From: Williamsia sp. 1135
Lineage (GTDB): Bacteria; Actinomycetota; Actinomycetes; Mycobacteriales; Mycobacteriaceae
DNA length: 64,000 nucleotides
Assembly (NCBI RefSeq): GCF_002095395.1
Contig: NZ_MJEI01000105.1
Coordinates: 186,001-250,000, forward strand
Direction of reading: 5' to 3'
The notes under the pieces: generated by a model
What the model was told of the DNA's origin: nothing
Database searches by the model: none
What the model saw: the letters and a program-made list of their open reading frames with translations, nothing else
Made by a program: the position numbers and the translations under genes
In this document: positions 15,960 through 25,461 of the stretch, in pieces
How positions within the stretch are numbered: the first letter of the stretch is position 1
Layout: every line of letters begins with the position of its first letter

Positions 15960-17276
15960 GTGACGCGATTGGAGCCGGAAGACTTCACCTATTGGTTCGT
16001 ACACCGTGCCTTCGGGTGGTCGGTGGTGTTGCAGGTCTTGTGGACGTTCGATCGTCCGCCCTCGCGCGATGCGCTCATGGCCGTCAACGCGCACCTGGCG
16101 GCCAGCCCCTTGAATCGACAACTGATTACGTCGACGTTTCCCTTCTCGCGCCCGCGCTGGGTCCACGCCGAGATCGAACCGGAACTCCTCCTGGACGAGA
16201 CAGCGATCGAGAGCCGCGCGGTCGAGGTATGGGCGGCGCAGGAGATGTATTCCGCGCCTTTGGAACCCGAGAGTGGACCGCCGTGGCGGCTGCGGGGCAC
16301 GGCCACCGTCGATGGCGGCTTCGTGCTGTCCCTGACCACGCTGCATCTGATCGCAGACGGTAAGGCGACGGTGTCGGCCGCGGCAGACGCGCTCGGAGGT
16401 AAGGGGGTGGACGCCCTGTCCCTGCGTCCTCGGATTCATGCCGGCGCGGCGGATGCAGGTGATTCGATCCGTCAGATCGTCGCCGCGGCGTACGGCGTCG
16501 TGCGCGCGGCGATCACTACGCTGCGCCGCGACTCGACGCCACCACCCCCGACGCGGCCACCCCGTCCGCCGATGAATGTGAGAGCGCCCGCTGCCGCCGG
16601 ACCGTGGGCGATCGTCAGTGTGGACGTCGACGCGTGGCGCAAGGTCGCCGAGGAGCACGGCGGCACCGCGAACAGCCTTTTTGTTGCGGTGATCTCAGGG
16701 TTGTTGCGAAGCAGCGGCTACGCACCACTCGGAGAACCGATCAAGGTGGGGGTCCCCGTCAGCAACAGAACGGCCGACGACGAGGGAGGCAACGCCACCG
16801 CGGGGGTCTCGGTCCACCTGACCGACGAGCCGGCCGCCGGCGGCGACCTGGGCCCGATCCGGCGAAAGTGCAAGGCCGCCTTCACCGTGCTCGCAGAAGG
16901 CCGCAGGCCTGCCATGATCCATCTGCTACCGCTGATGTGGTTGCTCCCGACATCTCTGATCGTCAAGGCGGTCAGCTCGGGCAGCGGGATGCCCGACGCG
17001 GTCGCGTCCAATCTCGGCGCCTTCGCCTCGGAACTCTCAGAGCTGGGCGGGGTACCCGCCTCTGGTGTCGCCTTCCGCGGAATCGCGCAGGGGGTCAATC
17101 CGTCGCAGCCCTACCGGTTCGGCGAGGGTGTCCAGTCCTGGCTCCTCGAGGTGGGCGATCAGCTCACGTTCTCGGTGGCGGCATTCGACGAATCCCGGTT
17201 CGGCGACCGGCCGGAGCTTCATCGCCTGCTCACTGCAGAACTCGACGCCTGGGGACTACCGCACCGCATCTGGTGA
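15960..17276 (+). CDS. HxxxDG acyltransferase (WS/DGAT-like), first of pair
   Basis: A 438-residue protein of the CoA-dependent acyltransferase/condensation superfamily, closer in layout to WS/DGAT-like proteins than to the four PapA copies. The motif is TLHLIADGKA (His129, Asp133, Gly134). Conserved C-terminal features shared with the next gene are 'EEHGGTANSLFVAVISGLL', 'VPVSNRTADDEGGNAT' and the ending AWGLPHRIW. A Pro-rich linker lies near residues 185-200. GTG at 15960 is the first start after the preceding stop (two-base gap); frames extending further upstream lie inside the glycosyltransferase and have no family similarity. It probably esterifies a glycolipid or alcohol with acyl-CoA; the substrate is unknown. 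Confidence 0.82.
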   Translation: MTRLEPEDFTYWFVHRAFGWSVVLQVLWTFDRPPSRDALMAVNAHLAASPLNRQLITSTFPFSRPRWVHAEIEPELLLDETAIESRAVEVWAAQEMYSAPLEPESGPPWRLRGTATVDGGFVLSLTTLHLIADGKATVSAAADALGGKGVDALSLRPRIHAGAADAGDSIRQIVAAAYGVVRAAITTLRRDSTPPPPTRPPRPPMNVRAPAAAGPWAIVSVDVDAWRKVAEEHGGTANSLFVAVISGLLRSSGYAPLGEPIKVGVPVSNRTADDEGGNATAGVSVHLTDEPAAGGDLGPIRRKCKAAFTVLAEGRRPAMIHLLPLMWLLPTSLIVKAVSSGSGMPDAVASNLGAFASELSELGGVPASGVAFRGIAQGVNPSQPYRFGEGVQSWLLEVGDQLTFSVAAFDESRFGDRPELHRLLTAELDAWGLPHRIW

Positions 17277-17301
17277 TGCGCTGACCGGAGGACGAACACA
17301 T

Positions 17302-18657
17302 ATGTCTGAGCAAGGAAAGCAAGCAGATCGGGTCACCGGTGCGGATGAATCCTATCTGTTGGCCGAGGATCTTTTCGGCCTCGGTGCGCCCATCCAGTTC
17401 CTGTGGGTCTTCGACCGACACCCCGGTGAGGCGGCGCTGGTCCGACTGCGGGATGAGCTGGCAGCCGGGTCGCTGAACCGGAGGGTACGCCGGACCCGGG
17501 TACCACTCGCCCGCGATCGGTGGATCCGTCACGACGAGGTCCCCGATCTCAGACTTGCGCATTCACCGATCGCCGACGACGAGATCGGGGCGTGGATGGA
17601 CGAACGTGTTCGGGGTTCGGCCCTGCGACCGGCGGACGGTCAGGGGTGGCAGCTGGACGGTGCACCGACCGATTCGGGTGGGTACGCACTGTCACTCCTG
17701 GTCTCGCACATGGTCTCCGACGGACAGGGTGTCTATGGGGCACTCGCCGCCGCTCACGCAGGAGCGTCGACCAACACGTTGCCCACATTCGATCAGACGC
17801 GCGGTTGGCCCGGGATACGGGACGATCTCACCGATGCCAGGGGGCAGGTCGCAGCGGCTGTCCGGTCGGGTGCACTCCTTGCCGCGGCGCTGTGGAAGCA
17901 GCGCAGTGAGGTGGACAGCGTCCCGAAGGACCCGAACGCCCCGAAGGCGGCGGTGTCACCGGATCGTGGTGGTCCCGAGACAACGCTCGCCACGGCGGAT
18001 GTGGACAAGGAGCAGTGGATTGCCCGGGCGGCCGAACACGGTGGCACGTCGAACAGTTTGTTCACGGCGCTACTCGGCGGCTTGGTGCAACGCTCGGGGT
18101 ATCCCGTTCCGGCGCCGGCGATGCGGTTGTGTATCGCCGTCAGCAGGCGCAGCGACGGCGACGAACGTGCGAATGCATCTGGTGGCGTGTGGATTCGAGT
18201 GCCAGGGGAGATCACACCCGACCGTGGGCTCGGCGAGATCAGGGCGCTGAGCAAGCAGGCCTTCATCGACTACGCGAACAACGGTGCGGCCGCGGTGGCC
18301 GACAACCTGCAACCGGTTGTGCGTCTGCTACCGAAACGATTGATCGGGAAGATGATGCAGTCGATACCGGGCCCGGACACCACGGTGTCGAATCTGGGAG
18401 TCGTGCCGCAGACCGCGCTCGAGCTGGGCGGCGAGACGGCGACGTCGTTCGGGATCAGAGCGATCATGCAGGGCCGCCCTCCAGAGCATCGCAGGACGCT
18501 GGGACCTGCGGTGGCGGCCTGGGCAGTCGAGTACGGGGACAAGGTGACGATCACGTTCTTCGGGATCCACCCGGACCACTTCGGAGATGCCGATCTGATG
18601 CGCAAGCAGATCGGGGAGGAGTTGACGGCGTGGGGTCTCGATCACCGGATGTGGTGA
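17302..18657 (+). CDS. HxxxDG acyltransferase (WS/DGAT-like), second of pair
   Basis: A 451-residue homologue of the preceding gene, with the motif VSHMVSDGQG (His136, Asp140, Gly141), 'AEHGGTSNSLFTALLGGLV', 'VSNLGVVP' and the ending AWGLDHRMW. The ATG follows GGAGG at about ten bases. It is the last gene of the rightward string (GT1, acyltransferase, acyltransferase), and its 3' end faces maf. The pair looks like a tandem duplication that has diverged. With the four PapA copies this makes six HxxxDG acyltransferases within 16 kb, more than the few ester positions of a simple glycolipid would seem to need. Confidence 0.82.
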   Translation: MSEQGKQADRVTGADESYLLAEDLFGLGAPIQFLWVFDRHPGEAALVRLRDELAAGSLNRRVRRTRVPLARDRWIRHDEVPDLRLAHSPIADDEIGAWMDERVRGSALRPADGQGWQLDGAPTDSGGYALSLLVSHMVSDGQGVYGALAAAHAGASTNTLPTFDQTRGWPGIRDDLTDARGQVAAAVRSGALLAAALWKQRSEVDSVPKDPNAPKAAVSPDRGGPETTLATADVDKEQWIARAAEHGGTSNSLFTALLGGLVQRSGYPVPAPAMRLCIAVSRRSDGDERANASGGVWIRVPGEITPDRGLGEIRALSKQAFIDYANNGAAAVADNLQPVVRLLPKRLIGKMMQSIPGPDTTVSNLGVVPQTALELGGETATSFGIRAIMQGRPPEHRRTLGPAVAAWAVEYGDKVTITFFGIHPDHFGDADLMRKQIGEELTAWGLDHRMW

Positions 18658-18696
18658 CGAGCCCGAGCGGCGGCGGAACCTGACGAGCGGTGGTTG

Positions 18697-19323
18697 TCAC
18701 ACCCAGAGGTCGGTGACGCTCACTCCGACATTGTCGAGCAAACTGCGTACCAGCGGGAGGCTGATGCCGATCACCGATGACGGATCGCCGTCGATCCCGT
18801 CGACGAACCAGCCGCCGCGGCCGTCGAGCGTGAATGCCCCGGCCACGGCCAGCGGCTCTTCGGTGGCCACATAAGCTTCGATCTGTGCGTCCGTCGGACT
18901 ACTGAAACGTATTGTGGTCGCGACGGTTCGGCTCTCGGAGGCCACGATCTCACCCGCGATCAGTCGCACCACGCAATGGCCCGTCAACAACTCGGCCTGC
19001 GTGCCGCGCATCGCGTGCCACTGGGCTCGGGCGGCGGCAGCGGTATGCGGTTTGCCCGTGAGTGCACCGCCGTGATGGAGCATTGAATCGCACCCTACGA
19101 GTACCACGTCTTCTCGGAGGCGGGGATCGAGCGAGGCCACCACGCTCTCCGCCTTCGCACGGGCGAGAGTGGCAACGACGTCCGCGGGTGGTGCGCTCGA
19201 ACCGATCTCGGCGATGAGAGCTTCCTCGTCGACGTCGGACACGTGAACCACCGGATCGAGTCCGGCTGCCTGCAGGATCCGAAGCCGCGCCGGTGAGGCC
19301 GATGCCAGTATGAAACGGGTCAT
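18697..19323 (-). CDS. maf: Maf-like nucleoside triphosphate pyrophosphatase
   Basis: 208 residues with the Maf family signature: 'MTRFILASASPARLRILQAAG' contains the conserved SASPxR motif at 8-13, and 'VLVGCDSMLHHGG' has the conserved D in the usual xxxxDxxV-type position, followed by GKPHTAAAARAQW. Maf proteins hydrolyse non-canonical or modified nucleotides and are linked to septum formation control. The start at the ATG before TRFILAS is required by the family N-terminus; the longer frame is unrelated. The gene lies 29 bases downstream of the accE5 stop on the same strand, as in M. tuberculosis, where sseA follows; here the accessory cluster follows instead. Confidence 0.94.
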   Translation of the reverse strand: MTRFILASASPARLRILQAAGLDPVVHVSDVDEEALIAEIGSSAPPADVVATLARAKAESVVASLDPRLREDVVLVGCDSMLHHGGALTGKPHTAAAARAQWHAMRGTQAELLTGHCVVRLIAGEIVASESRTVATTIRFSSPTDAQIEAYVATEEPLAVAGAFTLDGRGGWFVDGIDGDPSSVIGISLPLVRSLLDNVGVSVTDLWV

Positions 19324-19352
19324 CGAGACCTCACCGGCGCGTCCACCGGGTG

Positions 19353-19594
19353 TCAGTAGCCGAACGCGAGGTTCGGGAACACGCTCGGAGCCAGGCCGGT
19401 TGCCGCCCGCAGGCGATCGGACGGAGTGCCCCACAGGTTCCGCGGGCCGCTGTCGACCGGTCCACCCGAAACGCCGGCGGACGCGAAAACGCCTACGAGC
19501 GCTGCGACCTCGGCGTCAGACGGGTTGCCTCTCACGACCGTGAGAAATGGCTTCGCCGGTGCGGTATCCGTGGCCTCTGCCACCGTGTCGTCGC

Positions 19595-19598
<4 letters not shown>
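19353..19598 (-). CDS. accE5: Acyl-CoA carboxylase epsilon subunit
   Basis: An 81-residue epsilon subunit of an actinobacterial acyl-CoA carboxylase. The C-terminal part has the pattern seen in AccE proteins: '[20 protein letters not shown]' then '[10 protein letters not shown]'. In mycobacteria AccE5 stimulates and stabilises the AccA3-AccD5 complex. The ATG overlaps the accD5 stop as ATGA, so the two subunits are translationally coupled. The larger open frame around it is a shadow of accD5. The N-terminal 18 residues are Ala/Thr/Asp-rich and probably disordered. Confidence 0.92.
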
Positions 19599-21223
<1,625 letters not shown>

Positions 21224-21326
21224 GGCCTTGATGCTATCCACTGCCCTCGGTGGGGGTGCAGACCGGGCTAACCTGAGGTTTCTCTCATGTTTGATCCGGT
21301 ACTCTTCGACACACATAAAATCGCCC

Positions 21327-21345
21327 TCACAGCTCTAGGCTGTGA
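21327..21345. promoter_or_regulatory. Palindrome over the birA -10 element
   Basis: TCACAGCTCTAGGCTGTGA is a perfect inverted repeat with 7-base arms around a 5-base centre. The -10-like TAGGCT (21336-21341) sits inside it, eight bases before the birA ATG. A protein bound here would block a leaderless birA transcript and might also touch the divergent accD5 promoter. The regulator is unknown. Confidence 0.45.
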
Positions 21346-21349
21346 CCTC

Positions 21350-22162
21350 ATGACCGACACGCGCGCACCGCTGGATCCCGACGTCCTCATCGCCAAGGTG
21401 GCGGGCACCAGATGGCGGTCGATCCGGGTGGTGGAGGACACCGGTTCGACCAACGCCGACCTCGTTGCGCTGTCGGGTTCGGGTGACGGCACGGGTTCGG
21501 TCCTCGTCGCCGAATACCAAAGTGCAGGCCGCGGCAGACACTCGCGGTCGTGGACGAGCCCGCCCCGCTCGCAAGTCGCCCTTTCGGTGGCCGCAGCGGC
21601 CGACACCTCGGATCAGCCGAGTGCCCTGGGTTGGCTTCCCCTGCTGACCGGGCTGGCGGTCGTCGAAGCGATCGAGGCGGTGAGTGACCTGAAACCGGAA
21701 CTCAAGTGGCCCAACGACGTCCTGCTGCCGGGCGACGGCGACAGCCGCAAGGTCGCCGGCATCCTGGCGGAATTGACGCATGGACCTGCGGGGCCGGTCG
21801 TCGTGATCGGGATCGGCATCAACGTCAGCCTGTCGGAGGACGAACTGCCCGTGCCGACCGCGACGTCACTGAGCTTGGCCGGCGCCGAGGTCGACAGAGC
21901 CGAGCTGGCCGCGGCCCTGCTCATCGCACTCTCGCGCAGGCTCGATCAGTGGCCCGCCGACCTCGGGGTCGTCGCCGAGGACTACCGCGCCGCGTCCGCG
22001 ACCCTCGGGCATCGGGTCAGGGTGCAACTGCCGGTCGGGGACGAGCTCGTCGGTGTGGCCACCGCGATCGACAGCACCGGGCGAGTGGTGGTCGATGTTG
22101 CCGGGGGTGAGCAGGTCGCCGTCGCGGCCGGCGACGTCACCCACCTACGACTGGTGGACTGA
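21350..22162 (+). CDS. birA: Biotin--[acetyl-CoA-carboxylase] ligase
   Basis: A 270-residue class I biotin protein ligase that makes biotinyl-AMP and attaches biotin to the AccA BCCP lysine. 'DTGSTNADL' (31-38), the biotin-binding loop GRGRHSRSW (60-68), 'ELKWPNDVLL' and 'GIGINVSL' are all present. There is no N-terminal helix-turn-helix, so it is catalytic only and not a BirA-type repressor. The ATG lies eight bases after a TAGGCT -10 element, suggesting a nearly leaderless transcript. It is divergent from accD5, as in mycobacteria. Confidence 0.95.
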   Translation: MTDTRAPLDPDVLIAKVAGTRWRSIRVVEDTGSTNADLVALSGSGDGTGSVLVAEYQSAGRGRHSRSWTSPPRSQVALSVAAAADTSDQPSALGWLPLLTGLAVVEAIEAVSDLKPELKWPNDVLLPGDGDSRKVAGILAELTHGPAGPVVVIGIGINVSLSEDELPVPTATSLSLAGAEVDRAELAAALLIALSRRLDQWPADLGVVAEDYRAASATLGHRVRVQLPVGDELVGVATAIDSTGRVVVDVAGGEQVAVAAGDVTHLRLVD

Positions 22163-22171
22163 GGGCCTGCG

Positions 22172-22762
22172 CTAGCGCCGTTCCATGCTCTTCGTGCCCA
22201 TCGCGGGAACGAGGAACATGATCGGCAGGCCGATCACCGCGTGGATGATCGCGGTCGAGATACCCGTGGTCCAATCGCGCGAGAGCAGCAGTGGGATCAG
22301 CACTGCCGCAATGATCAGCAAGCCGACGATCCACGAGAAGAACTGGTTGGGTGAGGGTGTCGCCAACTGCAGGACGTACCAGAGAGCTCCTGCGAAGAGC
22401 GCACACAGAAAGGCCACGACGGCGAACCAGTACTCGTCGTTGGCCATCGGGTTCCACACACCCAGCTTGCCGGTCTCGTTCACGCGCTCGATGACCAATC
22501 GGATCAACCAGGCGACCAGCCAGGCCGCAAGACCGGTGACGATCGCAGTGGCCAGGACGCCGCCGATGAACATGGTCGGGTTGACCTGCGGCCGGTTCGA
22601 CTTGGGGCGGCGCGGTGGCTGCCCCGCAGGTGCCGCCTCGTAGTACTGGTCCGCGGGCTGTTGGCCCTGCTGTGGGTACGACTGGCTGTACGCCTGTGGT
22701 TCCGGGTCATAGCCCCGGTCGTAACGCGCGGTACGCGGTTTGTTCGGGTCGTTCGGATACAT
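22172..22762 (-). CDS. Membrane protein, disordered N-terminus and four TM segments
   Basis: A 196-residue protein of unknown function. Residues 1-60 are hydrophilic, rich in Pro, Gln and Tyr ('AYSQSYPQQGQQPADQYYEA') and probably disordered. About four transmembrane helices follow: 'FIGGVLATAIVTGLAAWLVA', 'YWFAVVAFLCALFAGALWYV', 'FSWIVGLLIIAAVLIPLLL' and a last one near 'AIIHAVIGLPIMFLVPA'. It converges on birA (nine-base gap) and is divergent from the PH-domain gene. Small tyrosine- and glutamine-rich membrane proteins of this kind are common in this order; no family function is assigned. Confidence 0.8.
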   Translation of the reverse strand: MYPNDPNKPRTARYDRGYDPEPQAYSQSYPQQGQQPADQYYEAAPAGQPPRRPKSNRPQVNPTMFIGGVLATAIVTGLAAWLVAWLIRLVIERVNETGKLGVWNPMANDEYWFAVVAFLCALFAGALWYVLQLATPSPNQFFSWIVGLLIIAAVLIPLLLSRDWTTGISTAIIHAVIGLPIMFLVPAMGTKSMERR

Positions 22763-22923
22763 CTCGCACCTCCCTATGCGTCTGAGTCTACTGACCAGCG
22801 GCGCCGTTGCGCGCGAATCCTCGCCGAAGCCCACCGGGACACCGGCATCTGGTTTGATTGCGATGCAGTGGAACCGCGCGCACCGGTCGCGGGAGGCGTG
22901 GCGCGAGTCGGAGGGGTTTGTCG

Positions 22924-23442
22924 ATGGGGTATCCCGAGAGCATCCTGGCCCAGGGCGAGCGGGTGGTGCTGCATCACCATCCGCATTGGAAGTGTCTGCT
23001 GCTCCCGACCTTCGTGTTCATCGTCGGTACGGCCCTCGCCGGTGTCGCCGGTGGGTACCTGTCCACCTCCGATATCAACTCCACCGCGAAGCTCGTGGCG
23101 GGGATAATCATCGCCGTGGTGTGGCTGGTGATCGTCATCTGGTTCTTCATCCGTCCATTCATCAGCTGGCGCACAACTCATTTCGTGCTGACCGATCGAA
23201 GGGTGACCTACCGGAACGGGATCATCACCCGTTCGGGCATCGACATCCCGGTGCAGCGCATCAACTCGGTCGAGTTCCGGCACGGACTGGTCGACCGAGT
23301 GCTGCGCACCGGCACCCTGATCATCGAATCGGCGTCCGAGGATCCATTGGAGTTCAACGACATCCCGCACGTCGAGCGGGTGCACTCCCTGCTCTACCAC
23401 GAGGTGTTCGACACCCGCGACGGTGACGACTTCCGCCGTTGA
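22924..23442 (+). CDS. PH domain-containing membrane protein
   Basis: A 172-residue protein like M. tuberculosis Rv3278c. Two transmembrane helices ('LLLPTFVFIVGTALAGVAGG', then 'LVAGIIIAVVWLVIVIWFFI') are followed by a bacterial PH (bPH2/DUF304) domain starting at 'TTHFVLTDRRVTYRNGIITR' and including 'IPVQRINSVEFRHGLVDR'. The ATG lies directly after a region with GGAGG upstream ('gtcggaggggtttgtcg'). Such proteins are membrane-anchored with the PH domain on the inner face; the ligand is unknown. The nucleobase permease gene follows in the same direction after 126 bases. Confidence 0.86.
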   Translation: MGYPESILAQGERVVLHHHPHWKCLLLPTFVFIVGTALAGVAGGYLSTSDINSTAKLVAGIIIAVVWLVIVIWFFIRPFISWRTTHFVLTDRRVTYRNGIITRSGIDIPVQRINSVEFRHGLVDRVLRTGTLIIESASEDPLEFNDIPHVERVHSLLYHEVFDTRDGDDFRR

Positions 23443-23568
23443 TCCGCCGCCACCTCGGCGCCCGATATATTCCAGCCGAAACATCGGTGAAACCTTCTGG
23501 GTAAAAGTCCGAAATGTGCGAGTCCGACGATCACCTCGTCAACGCTCCATCGCACCGTTAGGACGCCC

Positions 23569-25242
23569 ATGTCGTTCCTCTCCGTGATCGCCCGCGGTCG
23601 CACCGCCGAACACCCCGTGGACGAGATCCCTCCGCTCGTCCGACTCCTCCCGCTCGGCCTCCAGCACGTGCTCGCCATGTACGCCGGAGCGGTCGCTGTC
23701 CCGCTGATCGTCGGTGGCGCCATGGTGAGCGCCGGCGAACTGGAATCGTCGGACATCGTGCACCTGATCATGGCTGATCTGTTCGTCGCGGGTATCGCGA
23801 CAATCCTTCAGGCAGTCGGCTTCTGGCGTTTCGGCGTGAGACTGCCCTTGATGCAGGGCGTCACTTTCGCCGCGGTCGCCCCGATGATCACGATTGGTGT
23901 CGAACACGGCATCACGGCGATCTACGGTGCGGTCATCGCCTCCGGATTGTTCATGATCCTCATGGCGCCGGTGTTCGGAAAGCTCATCCGATTCTTCCCT
24001 CCGCTGGTCACCGGAACGATCATCTTGATCATCGGGGTGTCGCTGATGCGGGTCGCAGCAGGCTGGTTCGGCGGCGGCACTGCGAAGGGACCTGATTTCG
24101 GCGCCCCGAGTGCCATCGGTATGGGATTTTTGACCCTGTTGATCATCCTGTTGATCGAGCGATTCGCTCCGGACGCGTTCCGCCGGGTGTCGGTGCTGCT
24201 CGGTCTGGTCATCGGCACATTGATCTCGATTCCGTTCGGAATGCCCACCTGGGACAACGTGAGTCACTACGACTGGGTGGGCTTCGTGCAGCCGTTCCAG
24301 TTCGGCGCACCGACGTTCCAGATCAGTTCGATTCTCGCGCTCATGATCGTCGCCATCGTGATCATGACCGAGACCACCGGCGACACCGTGGCGGTCGGCG
24401 AGATCGTCGGCAAGAAGATCACCCCACAGAAACTCGCGGATGGCCTGCGCGCAGACGGGCTGGGGACGGTCCTGGGCGGCATCTTCAACACGTTCCCGTA
24501 CACGGCATTCGCCCAGAACGTCGGTCTGGTTGCCATCACCGGCGTCAAGACCCGTCACGTCGCGACCTGTGCCGGCATCATCCTGGTGATTCTCGGACTG
24601 CTGCCCAAGATGGCCGCGATCGTCGAGGGCATCCCGATGCCGGTTCTCGGCGGCGCGGGTGTGGCGCTGTTCGGCATGGTTGCCGCCAGTGGCGTGCGAA
24701 CCCTGTCGAAGGTGAAGTTCAACAACTCCAACATCCTGGTCGTCGCGATCTCCGTCGGCGTCGCGATGCTGACCGAAGCCAAGCTGTACTACAGCGATCG
24801 CAACCTGGGCGCCGCGCCGGTGGACGTCGCTCTGGACCTCTACGACCAGTTCCCGGACTGGTTCCAGACGATCTTCCATTCAGGTATCTCGGCGGGTGCG
24901 CTCACGGCAATCGTCTTGAACCTGCTGTTCAATTCCGCAGCCATGCGCAAGGACACGATCGATGAGGACGAGGTCGGAGGAGGCGGGTTCGACGCCCCGC
25001 GCGGTCCGTTTCTCGACCCGCGGGATGCGCTGGAGGCCGCCGACCCGTCGACCAGCAGCGAGAAACTTCGAGCACTGGCCGAGAAGCACGAAGATCTCCA
25101 CACCATCATCGTCACGAATCCGAACGCCGAGGCCGACCTGTGCGATTGGATCCGGGACCAGGACAACCCCAAGGTCAAGCAGGTGTACGAGAAGTGGGAC
25201 GGACACACCCACGGGGAGTTCTCCAAGCGCGGACGCACCTGA
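23569..25242 (+). CDS. NCS2 family nucleobase (uracil/xanthine) permease
   Basis: A 557-residue nucleobase:cation symporter-2 with about 12-14 membrane segments. Family hallmarks are 'LLPLGLQHVLAMYAGAVAVP' near the N-terminus, 'RLPLMQGVTFAAVAPMITIG', 'MTETTGDTVAVGEIVG' (substrate/cation region of TM8) and 'QNVGLVAITGVKTRHVAT' (the QNxGxxxxTxxxSR-like motif). The C-terminal 100 residues are hydrophilic and cytoplasmic, ending 'HGEFSKRGRT'. The substrate is probably uracil, xanthine or uric acid; sequence alone does not separate them. No purine-degradation genes are adjacent. Confidence 0.92.
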   Translation: MSFLSVIARGRTAEHPVDEIPPLVRLLPLGLQHVLAMYAGAVAVPLIVGGAMVSAGELESSDIVHLIMADLFVAGIATILQAVGFWRFGVRLPLMQGVTFAAVAPMITIGVEHGITAIYGAVIASGLFMILMAPVFGKLIRFFPPLVTGTIILIIGVSLMRVAAGWFGGGTAKGPDFGAPSAIGMGFLTLLIILLIERFAPDAFRRVSVLLGLVIGTLISIPFGMPTWDNVSHYDWVGFVQPFQFGAPTFQISSILALMIVAIVIMTETTGDTVAVGEIVGKKITPQKLADGLRADGLGTVLGGIFNTFPYTAFAQNVGLVAITGVKTRHVATCAGIILVILGLLPKMAAIVEGIPMPVLGGAGVALFGMVAASGVRTLSKVKFNNSNILVVAISVGVAMLTEAKLYYSDRNLGAAPVDVALDLYDQFPDWFQTIFHSGISAGALTAIVLNLLFNSAAMRKDTIDEDEVGGGGFDAPRGPFLDPRDALEAADPSTSSEKLRALAEKHEDLHTIIVTNPNAEADLCDWIRDQDNPKVKQVYEKWDGHTHGEFSKRGRT

Positions 25243-25349
25243 TCGAAGCGCTCCGACACCGTCTCGGCAGGCCTACCGCGCGGTCGATTGCGCACGCGGC
25301 GGACGGCCGTTCGGCGCCTTCCCATGATTTCCCTAAATCGCCTGCTCAA

Positions 25350-25364
25350 CTGACGTACGGTCAG
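25350..25364. promoter_or_regulatory. Inverted repeat upstream of the binding-protein gene
   Basis: CTGAC-GTACG-GTCAG has 5-base arms with a 5-base centre, 98 bases before the lipoprotein start codon. It has the size of a small dimeric-repressor operator. No adjacent regulator gene is apparent. Confidence 0.25.
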
Positions 25365-25398
25365 CTGGACCCGAGGCCGAGGGTTCCGGTCTCCGCAC

Positions 25399-25452
25399 GT
25401 GCGAGTCCGCAGCAACCGCTCATCTGCTCAGGCGATCGAACAGTGCGAATGA
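25399..25452 (+). CDS. Possible 17-codon leader ORF
   Basis: A GTG inside the palindrome CGCACGTGCG (25394-25403) opens a 17-codon frame containing one Cys, whose TGA at 25450-25452 overlaps the GAGGAG ribosome binding site of the lipoprotein gene. This arrangement allows translational coupling or attenuation. No similarity to a known leader peptide is claimed. Confidence 0.22.
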   Translation: MRVRSNRSSAQAIEQCE

Positions 25453-25461
25453 GGAGATCAG

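Noticed and set aside
23539-24879. 446-codon minus-strand frame opposite the nucleobase permease
   Set aside because: His/Asp/Arg-rich composition arises from the reverse complement of hydrophobic membrane codons.
25380-25460. Glycine-riboswitch-like look of the leader before the binding-protein gene
   Set aside because: CAACCGC and CTCAGGC occur with a short CGCAC/GTGCG pairing, but the element is far shorter than a glycine aptamer and lacks its two internal stems. TPP, fluoride and guanidine classes were also considered and do not fit.
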